Source: Alphaproteobacteria bacterium UBA3637 (lineage in GTDB: Bacteria > Pseudomonadota > Alphaproteobacteria > CAAHEQ01 > UBA3637). From it: a DNA stretch of 5,211 bases. The DNA is taken from the NCBI GenBank assembly GCA_002373615.1, contig DFKU01000021.1, positions 1 through 5,211 of the forward strand. The letters run 5' to 3'. Positions 1-4,896 of the stretch are shown in pieces (position 1 is the stretch's first letter; every line of letters starts with the position of its first letter). The translations under genes and the position numbers were made by a program. The notes beneath the pieces are model-generated. The model searched no databases. It worked only from the letters and a program-made list of their open reading frames with translations, and was not told the DNA's origin.

Positions 1-66
1 GAGTATAGATTTCAATTCCGACATCAATTCATCCTGCGTTTTCCACTTGGATTCATTGTGTCTCAT
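1..66 (-). CDS. Possible 5' end of an unidentified gene running off the left edge
   Basis: An ATG at 66-64 on the minus strand opens a frame that stays open for 22 codons to the window edge (begins MRHNESKWKTQDEL). The peptide is rich in Lys, Glu, Asp and Gln, as expected of a soluble helical N-terminus, whereas the plus-strand frame across the same bases reads less naturally. Only a weak purine-rich GGGG lies a few bases upstream, so there is no strong Shine-Dalgarno support. A perfect inverted repeat (80-100) sits directly upstream and could be its operator. I do not recognise the family and 22 residues are too few to assign one. A caution is that TGTCTCATTGCG around the start resembles the TGTCATTGCG end of the local repeat units, so the ATG could be repeat-derived. 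Confidence 0.35.
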   Translation of the reverse strand, partial: MRHNESKWKTQDELMSELKSIL

Positions 67-79
67 TGCGCCCCAGATT

Positions 80-100
80 AAATTGTCCACCGGACAATTT
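80..100. repeat. Perfect inverted repeat, 9-bp arms, 3-bp centre
   Basis: The arms AAATTGTCC and GGACAATTT are exact reverse complements around ACC. No T-run adjoins either side, so it is not a standard terminator. It lies 14 bases upstream of the possible minus-strand start at 66, a reasonable place for a repressor operator. It could equally be another dispersed palindromic repeat. Confidence 0.6.
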
Positions 101-105
101 CCTTT

Positions 106-146
106 CTTGGGAGCGTGGGTCGCGCTTTGCTTGCCCAAGGATGACA
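106..146. repeat. Partial palindromic repeat unit ending in ATGACA
   Basis: A nested dyad: CTTGGG (106-111) pairs with CCCAAG (134-139), and AGCG (112-115) with CGCT (123-126). It ends in CCCAAGGATGACA, the same end as the unit at 4942-5034 (there CCCCAAGGATGACA). It appears to be a shorter or degraded relative of that unit. Its outer boundary on the left is unclear. Confidence 0.45.
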
Positions 147-177
147 AAAATGTGGTGAAACGACCATGCTCTGTCAT
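141..177 (-). repeat. Conserved linker between palindromic repeat units, copy 1
   Basis: On the minus strand this reads ATGACAGAG, then CATGGTCGTTTCACC, then a short AT-rich part and TGTCAT. It matches the linkers at 5029-5064 and 5161-5200 with consensus ATGACAGAG-nn-TGGYCRTTTYAYC...TGTCAT. It joins the partial unit at 106-146 to the full unit at 172-279, so unit and linker recur as one module. Confidence 0.6.
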
Positions 178-279
178 TCCTCGCTTGACGGGGAGCCACA
201 GGCGACGCCAACAGGCGGTCCCGTAAGGGACGAGCGTAGTGAGCAATCCCACCAGATCCCCGCTTTCGCAGGGATGACA
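172..279 (-). repeat. 108-bp palindromic interspersed repeat unit, left copy
   Basis: The unit begins TGTCATTCCT and ends AGGGATGACA, so its termini are near-perfect inverted repeats. Inside is a GTCCC-GTAA-GGGAC hairpin (218-231) and further short dyads. It is the same length as, and inverted relative to, the unit at 5059-5166. I count 6 mismatches in 108 positions, with an unbroken identical run of 61 bases (188-248). There is no transposase, and the size and ends suggest a non-autonomous MITE-like or REP-like element. Confidence 0.85.
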
Positions 280-339
280 GGGTGAATTAGGGTGGCCGGA
301 TTCAAAATAACTTATTGAATTATAACGATTTTCTTCATT

Positions 340-350
340 GGGGGGGGGGG
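340..350 (+). repeat. Homopolymer tract of 11 G
   Basis: Eleven consecutive G residues in an otherwise AT-rich stretch upstream of the slipin gene. Tracts of this length are prone to slipped-strand length change. It is intergenic, about 130 bases before the ATG at 481, so any effect would be on promoter spacing or on the 5' untranslated region rather than on a reading frame. Its exact length may be a sequencing uncertainty. Confidence 0.8.
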
Positions 351-370
351 TATTGCCAAGCCTAAACATG

Positions 371-395
371 AAAAAACTCCTTCTTTAAAAAGGAG
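371..395 (-). terminator. Possible Rho-independent terminator (minus strand)
   Basis: CTCCTT (377-382) pairs with AAGGAG (390-395) across a 7-base loop. Read on the minus strand the stem is followed directly by six T (371-376), the layout of an intrinsic terminator. The stem is only 6 bp, and no minus-strand gene is known upstream of it. On the plus strand the same hairpin would lie in the slipin leader and hide a copy of AAAAAGGAGG identical to the real ribosome-binding site. Confidence 0.4.
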
Positions 396-407
396 GCTAC
401 ACCAAAA

Positions 408-430
408 AAATTTTCTTGTCAAGAAAATTT
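408..430. repeat. Perfect AT-rich inverted repeat, 10-bp arms
   Basis: AAATTTTCTT (408-417) and AAGAAAATTT (421-430) are exact reverse complements around GTC. On the minus strand the right arm runs into further T residues (404-407), so it could act as a weak minus-strand terminator. It could also be an operator or an mRNA hairpin in the slipin leader, about 50 bases before the start codon. Confidence 0.55.
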
Positions 431-465
431 ACTTGACTGGCCGTTTTTTTCATGGCATCCTGAAG

Positions 466-475
466 AAAAAGGAGG
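466..475 (+). promoter_or_regulatory. Shine-Dalgarno site of the slipin gene
   Basis: AAAAAGGAGG ends five bases before the ATG at 481 and fixes that codon as the start. An in-frame TTG at 433 would add 16 residues but has no such site. Confidence 0.9.
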
Positions 476-480
476 TTCGT

Positions 481-1221
481 ATGAGTACATTTTTCTTAAT
501 TTTATTTTGTTTTATTTTCTTTTTCGTGATTTTGCCTGGCTTTTGCATCATCATGCAATTTGAAAAAGGGGTGGTTTTTACCCTGGGGCGCTATACCAAG
601 ACAATCGGGCCGGGGCTCAGGTGGACAATCCCCTTGATCCAAACGGTTCAAAAGATTGACATGCGCATTGAAACGGTGGATATTCCGAAACAAGAAGTGA
701 TTACCAAAGATAACATTCCTGTCAATATCAATGCGGTGGTGTATTTCCATGTGAAGGCCCCCGAAGATGCGGTCATTGAAATTTCTGATTACGTCTTTGC
801 GGTGATTCAACTCACACAATCTGCCGTTAAAGATATTGTGGGGAATAATGATTTGGATACCATTTTGTCTGAGCGCAAGCGCTTGGGCGAAGAAATCAAA
901 TCCATCGTGGATGAGGCAACCGATAAATGGGGAATTGATATTGATTCCATCAACATTCAAGAAATTGAATTGCCTGAGGACATGAAACGCGCCATGGCTA
1001 AACAAGCAGAAGCCGAACGCAACCGTCGGGCAATGGTGATTGCTGCCACAGGGGAAGTGGAATCTTCCAAACGGATGCTAGAGGCAGCCAAAACTTTGGA
1101 AAAAAGCCCAGTCACTTTGCAACTGAAAACCCTTCAAACCATTAAGGATATTTCTACATCCTCTTCTCAAAAGGTGGTCTTATTCCCGATTGAGTTGGTG
1201 GATTTACTCAAGAAAAAATAA
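481..1221 (+). CDS. Slipin / stomatin-like SPFH (band 7) membrane protein
   Basis: 246 residues, started at the ATG behind a strong AAAAAGGAGG. Residues 4-25 form one hydrophobic anchor with a proline (Pro19), followed by the SPFH/band 7 domain. Family hallmarks are visible: [12 protein letters not shown] (28-38), GPGLRW (43-48), [15 protein letters not shown] (67-81) and a DLDTILSER stretch (124-132). Then come [16 protein letters not shown] (150-165), the charged coiled-coil run [14 protein letters not shown] (172-185), and a C-terminal LQLKTLQTI segment. Slipins assemble into membrane-associated oligomers that scaffold or regulate other membrane proteins; the client here is unknown. Many bacterial slipin genes sit beside an NfeD-type gene, but none is seen here: upstream is a repeat region and downstream is lepA after 38 bases. 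The length is typical of short slipins. The family is confident, the specific function is not. Confidence 0.93.
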   Translation: MSTFFLILFCFIFFFVILPGFCIIMQFEKGVVFTLGRYTKTIGPGLRWTIPLIQTVQKIDMRIETVDIPKQEVITKDNIPVNINAVVYFHVKAPEDAVIEISDYVFAVIQLTQSAVKDIVGNNDLDTILSERKRLGEEIKSIVDEATDKWGIDIDSINIQEIELPEDMKRAMAKQAEAERNRRAMVIAATGEVESSKRMLEAAKTLEKSPVTLQLKTLQTIKDISTSSSQKVVLFPIELVDLLKKK

Positions 1222-1247
1222 CTCTCGCTTTTTTTCTTAAAATCCGT

Positions 1248-1253
1248 TATAAT
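1248..1253 (+). promoter_or_regulatory. Perfect -10 box of lepA, placed for a leaderless mRNA
   Basis: TATAAT is followed by six bases (ACGCGT) and then the lepA ATG at 1260, so transcription would begin at or next to the A of the start codon. No purine-rich Shine-Dalgarno sequence lies before the ATG. The -35 position holds no good TTGACA match (TCGCTT at 17-base spacing). The map gene has the same arrangement. Confidence 0.75.
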
Positions 1254-1259
1254 ACGCGT

Positions 1260-3047
1260 ATGACAGAATTAAATCATATTCGTAACTTTGCAATTATTGC
1301 GCACATTGACCACGGCAAGTCCACCTTGGCGGATCGTTTGATTCAAATGTGCGGGGCAGTGTCCGACCGTGAAATGAAAGCCCAAATACTGGACAATATG
1401 GACATTGAACGCGAACGTGGGATTACCATTAAAGCCCAAACCGTGCGCCTGAAATACAAAGATTATATTTTGAACTTAATTGATACGCCGGGGCATGTGG
1501 ACTTTGGATATGAGGTCAGCCGTTCCTTAAATGCTTGTGAGGGCTCGTTATTGGTCGTGGATTCAACGCAAGGGGTGGAAGCGCAAACTTTGGCGAATGT
1601 CTATAAAGCGCTGGATGCCAACCACGAAATTGTGCCTGTTATCAACAAGGTGGATTTACCGGCCGCCGAACCTGATCGTGTTAAAAAGCAAATTGAAGAA
1701 GTGATCGGGCTGGATACGACCGATTGTCCTTTGATTTCAGCTAAAACAGGGTTGGGGGTGGAAGATGTCTTGGATGTCATTGTGAACCGCTTGCCGGCAC
1801 CTGAGGGCGATCCCAACGCTCCTTTAAAAGCTATGTTGGTGGATTCGTGGTATGACCCCTATCAGGGGATTGTTGTTTTGGTGCGTGTGGTGGACGGAAC
1901 TTTAAAAAAGAATCAGGCGATTCAGTTTATGGCGACAAACGCAACTTATCGGGTGGAACGCGTGGGCTATTTTACCCCCAAAATGCAAGATACAAACGAA
2001 ATCCAAACGGGCGAACTTGGTTTTATGATTTGTGGGGTTAAAACCATTGGTGAAACCAAGGTGGGGGATACGATTACCGATGAAAAAACACCCTGCGCTG
2101 AGGCTCTTCCCGGTTTTAAGCCCAGCCAAAGTGTGGTGTTTTGTTCCATGTTCCCTGTGGATATGGGGGATTATGAAGCCTTAAAAGAAGCGATTGAAAA
2201 GTTGCAACTGAACGACGCCAGTTTCCAATTTGCACCTGATAAATCTATGGCGCTGGGGCAGGGATTCCGTTGCGGATTCTTGGGATTACTCCATATGGAA
2301 ATTATCCAAGAACGCCTGTCTCGTGAATTTGATTTGGATTTGATTACAACTGCGCCATCGGTGGCCTATAAGGTCTATAAAACAAATGGCGAACTGATTA
2401 CCATGCATAATCCTGCTGATATGCCGGATGCAACGACAATTGCCAAGATTGAAGAACCATGGGTGAAAGCAACCATTTTAACGCCGGATGAATCCTTGGG
2501 CAGTATTTTACAACTGTGCACAGAGCGTCGTGGCGAGCAGGTGGATTTAACCTATGTCGGCAATCGTGCTATGGCGGTGTATCGTTTGCCCTTAAATGAG
2601 ATTGTCTTTGATTTTTATGATCGCCTGAAGTCCATTTCGCGGGGCTATGCCAGCTTTGATTACGAAGTGGACGGATACGCGGAATCTGATCTTGTTCGCG
2701 TCAATATCTTGGTGCACGGGGAACCTGTGGATGCGCTGGCCTTTTTGGTGCACCGCTCTCAAGCTGAACGGCGTGGGCGTCAAATTTGTGCGCGTTTGAA
2801 AGACCTGATTCCGCGCCATCAATTCAAAATTCCAATTCAAGCCAGTATCGGGGGGAAGATTATAGCCCGTGAGGATATTTCGGCTTACCGCAAAGATGTG
2901 ACCGCTAAATGCTATGGGGGTGATATTACCCGTAAGCGCAAACTCCTGGAAAAGCAAAAAGAAGGAAAGAAACGCATGCGCCAATTTGGTCAAGTGGAAA
3001 TTCCACAAAATGCCTTTATAGAGGCCCTTAAAATAGGGGAGGATTAG
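1260..3047 (+). CDS. lepA: Elongation factor 4 (LepA), translation GTPase
   Basis: 595 residues, close to the roughly 600 usual for LepA, so it appears complete. It is a ribosome-binding GTPase resembling EF-G, implicated in ribosome assembly or function and in recovery of stalled or mistranslocated ribosomes. The GTPase motifs are intact: P-loop AHIDHGKST (14-22), switch I RERGITIK (51-58), DTPGH (75-79, with the catalytic-type His79), NKVD (129-132) and SAK (160-162). The family-specific C-terminal domain is present, with [12 protein letters not shown] (552-563) followed by a basic [10 protein letters not shown] run that contacts RNA in this family. In many bacteria lepA precedes the signal peptidase gene lepB; here it meets the convergent radC with no gap. 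Its perfect -10 six bases before the ATG and the lack of a Shine-Dalgarno suggest leaderless translation. Read-through from slipin is also possible. Confidence 0.98.
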   Translation: MTELNHIRNFAIIAHIDHGKSTLADRLIQMCGAVSDREMKAQILDNMDIERERGITIKAQTVRLKYKDYILNLIDTPGHVDFGYEVSRSLNACEGSLLVVDSTQGVEAQTLANVYKALDANHEIVPVINKVDLPAAEPDRVKKQIEEVIGLDTTDCPLISAKTGLGVEDVLDVIVNRLPAPEGDPNAPLKAMLVDSWYDPYQGIVVLVRVVDGTLKKNQAIQFMATNATYRVERVGYFTPKMQDTNEIQTGELGFMICGVKTIGETKVGDTITDEKTPCAEALPGFKPSQSVVFCSMFPVDMGDYEALKEAIEKLQLNDASFQFAPDKSMALGQGFRCGFLGLLHMEIIQERLSREFDLDLITTAPSVAYKVYKTNGELITMHNPADMPDATTIAKIEEPWVKATILTPDESLGSILQLCTERRGEQVDLTYVGNRAMAVYRLPLNEIVFDFYDRLKSISRGYASFDYEVDGYAESDLVRVNILVHGEPVDALAFLVHRSQAERRGRQICARLKDLIPRHQFKIPIQASIGGKIIAREDISAYRKDVTAKCYGGDITRKRKLLEKQKEGKKRMRQFGQVEIPQNAFIEALKIGED

Positions 3048-3731
3048 TTAAATCCCATGTGCTCGGAAAGAATAAACATTTTGGTTCTTTCCGATAATCA
3101 GATGATCCAAAAATTGAATACCCACGGTTTCTAATAAACGGTGTACTTCTTTTGTTGCTTCTATATCTGCTTTTGAAGGATTTGTGTCGCCTGAAGGATG
3201 ATTGTGCATCATGACAACTGATGATGCATTTAAATCCAAGGCACGCTTTAAAATTTCTCGCGGGTACACAGGAATGTGATCCACGGTTCCCTTTTGATGG
3301 ACTTCATCATGAATAAGGCGCAGGCCTTTATCCAAAAACAAAATGCGCATTTTTTCAATCGTTTCGCCCGCATACACCATTTGACAATAATTCATCAAAG
3401 AAACCCAATCTTTCAAAATGGGGCCTTCTTTTACCTTTTCTTTGGCAAGTTTTTGACTGGCAGCCAAAACGATTTTTAAAAATAAAACAGTATGATTTTT
3501 AACGCCTTTAATTTTCATTAAATCCTCTGGGGTAGCTGTCAATACCCCATTTAATGACCCGAATGTAGTCAATAATTGTTTTGCTAAAGGTTTAACATCA
3601 ATGCGGGGCAGGGCGCACATCAGCATCAATTCTAAAAATTCATAGTCGGCAAAAACATCAGCGCCATAGGTCATGAATTTATTTTGAACCCGTTCTCTGT
3701 GTCCTAAATAATCCGGCTTTTCATCCGTCAT
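3048..3731 (-). CDS. radC: RadC family JAB/MPN-domain protein
   Basis: 227 residues, full length for RadC. The N-terminal half carries a helix-hairpin-helix-like segment (DLMKIKGV, about 70-77). The C-terminal half is the JAB/JAMM metalloprotease-like domain. The metal-site residues are complete: Glu143 (DEVHQKGTVDHIPVYPRE) and the HxHPx6SxxD signature HNHPSGDTNPSKAD, giving His176, His178, Ser186 and Asp189. The name comes from an early link to DNA repair that was later disputed, so the function remains uncertain despite the conserved site. The start ATG at 3731-3729 follows the map stop codon with no base between them (TAA|ATG). A Shine-Dalgarno AAGGA inside the end of map lies seven bases upstream, so radC is probably translated by coupling within a map-radC transcript. 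Its stop codon abuts that of the convergent lepA. Confidence 0.96.
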   Translation of the reverse strand: MTDEKPDYLGHRERVQNKFMTYGADVFADYEFLELMLMCALPRIDVKPLAKQLLTTFGSLNGVLTATPEDLMKIKGVKNHTVLFLKIVLAASQKLAKEKVKEGPILKDWVSLMNYCQMVYAGETIEKMRILFLDKGLRLIHDEVHQKGTVDHIPVYPREILKRALDLNASSVVMMHNHPSGDTNPSKADIEATKEVHRLLETVGIQFLDHLIIGKNQNVYSFRAHGI

Positions 3732-4526
3732 TTATTTGTCCTTGTATGGGGGAAAAGTATATCCCTTGGGTGACAGGGTAAAAATTTCAATTCCATCTTC
3801 TGTTACCCCTAAGGTATGTTCAAATTGGGCGGAAAGGCCTCTATCTCGTGTGACTGTTGTCCAACCGTCTGCTAAAGTTATTGTATCCTTTGAACCCGTA
3901 TTGACCATAGGTTCTACCGTAAAAACCATACCGGGAACTAACTTCACGCCTGTCCCACGCTTGCCATAGTTTAACACATTCGGTGCCCCATGAAACACAC
4001 GTCCGATCCCATGCCCACAATAATCGTGAACGGTTGTAAAACCTTCGGCCATAGCGACTTCTTCCATAATGGCGCCAACATCACCCAAAAAGCCACCGGG
4101 TTTGACGGCATTAATGCCTGCCATCATTGTGGCGTAAGTTGTTTCCACTAATCTTTTGGCTTTGATGGAAGGTTTTCCTACGTAGTACATCCTGGAAGTA
4201 TCACCATACCACCCGTTCACAATGACTGTCACATCAATGTTGATAATATCGCCTTTTTCTAAAATCTTGTCATAGGATGGAATGCCGTGGCAAATCACAT
4301 GATTGGGGGAAATGCAGGTGCATTTGGGGTACCCGTGATATCCGCGACAGGCGGTGCGCCCCCCATGTTCAATAATAAAAGCATCCATTTTATCATCCAA
4401 TTCGCCGGTTGAAACACCCGGCTTCACGAAAGGTGTGATGTAATCCAAGACCTCCGCGGCCAACCGACCAGCTTTACGCAGACCCTCAAAATCTTTCAAG
4501 TGATAAATCGTTAATTCTTGTGTCAT
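3732..4526 (-). CDS. map: Methionine aminopeptidase, type I
   Basis: 264 residues from the ATG at 4526, typical of the bacterial type I enzyme. It removes the initiator methionine from nascent cytosolic proteins after deformylation, using a dinuclear metal site. All active-site residues are present: His80 (ICHGIP), Asp98 (INIDVT), Asp109 (YGDTS), His172 (CGHGIGR), His179 (FHGAPNV), Glu205 (FTVEP) and Glu236 (QFEHT). Each is one position beyond the E. coli numbering. An in-frame GTG at 4544 would add six residues, but it overlaps the -10 box and is rejected. TATAAT ends six bases before the ATG and there is no Shine-Dalgarno, so the mRNA is probably leaderless. map is first in a two-gene operon with radC, an order common in alphaproteobacteria. 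It is transcribed divergently from the structured RNA region at 4609-4896. Confidence 0.97.
   Translation of the reverse strand: MTQELTIYHLKDFEGLRKAGRLAAEVLDYITPFVKPGVSTGELDDKMDAFIIEHGGRTACRGYHGYPKCTCISPNHVICHGIPSYDKILEKGDIINIDVTVIVNGWYGDTSRMYYVGKPSIKAKRLVETTYATMMAGINAVKPGGFLGDVGAIMEEVAMAEGFTTVHDYCGHGIGRVFHGAPNVLNYGKRGTGVKLVPGMVFTVEPMVNTGSKDTITLADGWTTVTRDRGLSAQFEHTLGVTEDGIEIFTLSPKGYTFPPYKDK
3739..3743 (-). promoter_or_regulatory. Shine-Dalgarno site of radC, inside the end of map
   Basis: On the minus strand AAGGA ends seven bases before the radC ATG and overlaps the last codons of map. It supports the start at 3731 and translational coupling across the abutting stop and start. Confidence 0.7.
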
Positions 4527-4532
4527 AGGGCT

Positions 4533-4538
4533 ATTATA
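4533..4538 (-). promoter_or_regulatory. Perfect -10 box of map, placed for a leaderless mRNA
   Basis: On the minus strand TATAAT is followed by AGCCCT and then the map ATG at 4526, the same six-base spacing as at lepA. The -35 region is weak (TTTCTT at 17-base spacing) and is followed by an A-run. No Shine-Dalgarno is present. Confidence 0.75.
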
Positions 4539-4572
4539 CGCCACTTTTTTCGAAAAAGAAAGAAATTTTTTG

Positions 4573-4601
4573 TTGAAATTCTTTAAAATTTGGGTTAGAG
4601 T
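4573..4601 (+). promoter_or_regulatory. Candidate promoter of the structured RNA region
   Basis: TTGAAA (4573-4578, 5/6 to TTGACA) and TAGAGT (4596-4601, 4/6 to TATAAT) are 17 bases apart. Start of transcription would fall near 4608, exactly where the first strong hairpin begins (4609). It is divergent from the map promoter about 35 bases away. Confidence 0.5.
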
Positions 4602-4608
4602 GCAAATC

Positions 4609-4896
4609 AGATACAGCGCAAGTTGTATCTTGAGTGCCTGAAAAGGTGCAAGAGAGCTTTCAAAAGCTCAACTTCGTGGGTGAGTGACACCTGCCCTAAA
4701 AGGTGCATGTGTTTTAAATAATCTTTGGGATTTGCTCACCTATTTTTTCCCGACTATGGTCGGGGAGCCTTTGGTGTATGTTCAGGGGGATTCCTATTTC
4801 CTAAAGACCATCGGAATCATACGAAGTTTGATTTTTGAACTCTCCGGCCACCTGGAAGGTGGCAATTTTAGCAATCTAAAAACGGAGACTAATATT
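4609..4896 (+). ncRNA. Unrecognised structured RNA or 5' leader, about 290 nt
   Basis: No gene lies here, but hairpins follow one another with little unpaired space. In order they are: (1) AGATACAGC/GTTGTATCT, 4609-4630, 9 bp closed by a GCAA tetraloop. (2) GTGCCT-GAAA-AGGTGC, 4634-4649, with a GNRA-type loop. (3) GAGCTT-TCAA-AAGCTC, 4654-4669. (4) GGTGAG (4679-4684) with CTCACC (4735-4740), enclosing ACAC...GTGT at 4687-4712. (5) CCCGAC-TATG-GTCGGG, 4749-4764. (6) GTATG/CATAC plus ATTCC/GGAAT, 4776-4822, with an asymmetric bulge containing GGGGG. (7) A three-way junction, 4841-4888. The promoter-like start and the Shine-Dalgarno at its end suggest a long regulatory leader for the frame at 4897. 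A free-standing small RNA is possible. By eye it does not match tRNA, tmRNA, SRP RNA, RNase P RNA, 6S RNA or the common riboswitches. Confidence 0.5.
4841..4888 (+). promoter_or_regulatory. Three-way RNA junction burying a Shine-Dalgarno sequence
   Basis: TCTCCG (4841-4846) pairs with CGGAGA (4883-4888). Inside are two perfect hairpins: GCCACCT-GGA-AGGTGGC (4847-4863) and TTTTAG-CAAT-CTAAAA (4866-4881). They are separated by AA and followed by one A. The GGAG at 4884-4887 is the Shine-Dalgarno for the ATG at 4897 (nine-base spacing) and is fully paired in the closing helix. Translation would need this helix to open, as in many riboswitch expression platforms, thermosensors or protein-repressed leaders. 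The trigger is unknown. Confidence 0.6.

Noticed and set aside
301..326. Slipin promoter TTCAAA ... TATAAC
   Set aside because: The -10-like box is good (5/6), but the spacing to TTCAAA is only 14 bases and no -35 lies at 16-18. It is not strong enough to list as a feature.
433..480. TTG at 433 as an upstream start for the slipin
   Set aside because: It would add 16 non-hydrophobic residues before the membrane anchor and has no Shine-Dalgarno, while the ATG at 481 has a near-ideal one five bases upstream.
1210..1238. Terminator between slipin and lepA (AAGAAAAAA pairing with TTTTTTCTT)
   Set aside because: The stem is almost all A-T, begins inside the slipin coding end and has no GC-rich core followed by a T-run. 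It is too weak to call.
4527..4544. GTG at 4544 as the map start
   Set aside because: The codons overlap the perfect TATAAT, the added residues are not part of the family, and the ATG at 4526 brings the active-site numbering to within one of E. coli MetAP.
4707..4721. Tiny frame ATG-TGT-TTT-AAA-TAA as a leader peptide
   Set aside because: Four codons, and only three bases separate it from AAAAGG. It lies inside a strong hairpin and shows no codon run that would suggest attenuation.
4779..4805. Eight-codon upstream frame (MFRGIPIS) in the leader
   Set aside because: A GGGGAG lies about 11 bases upstream but is mostly in the CCCGAC/GTCGGG stem; a frame this short is expected by chance, so it is not supported as a gene.
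4609..4896. tRNA, tmRNA, SRP RNA, RNase P RNA, 6S RNA or a common riboswitch in the structured region
   Set aside because: No T-loop GGTTCGANTCC, no tmRNA ends, no SRP GGAAGCAGCC-type loop and no RNase P GAGGAAAGTCC core. The large internal bubble of 6S and the TPP, cobalamin, SAM, FMN and glycine signature sequences were not found either. This was done by eye only.
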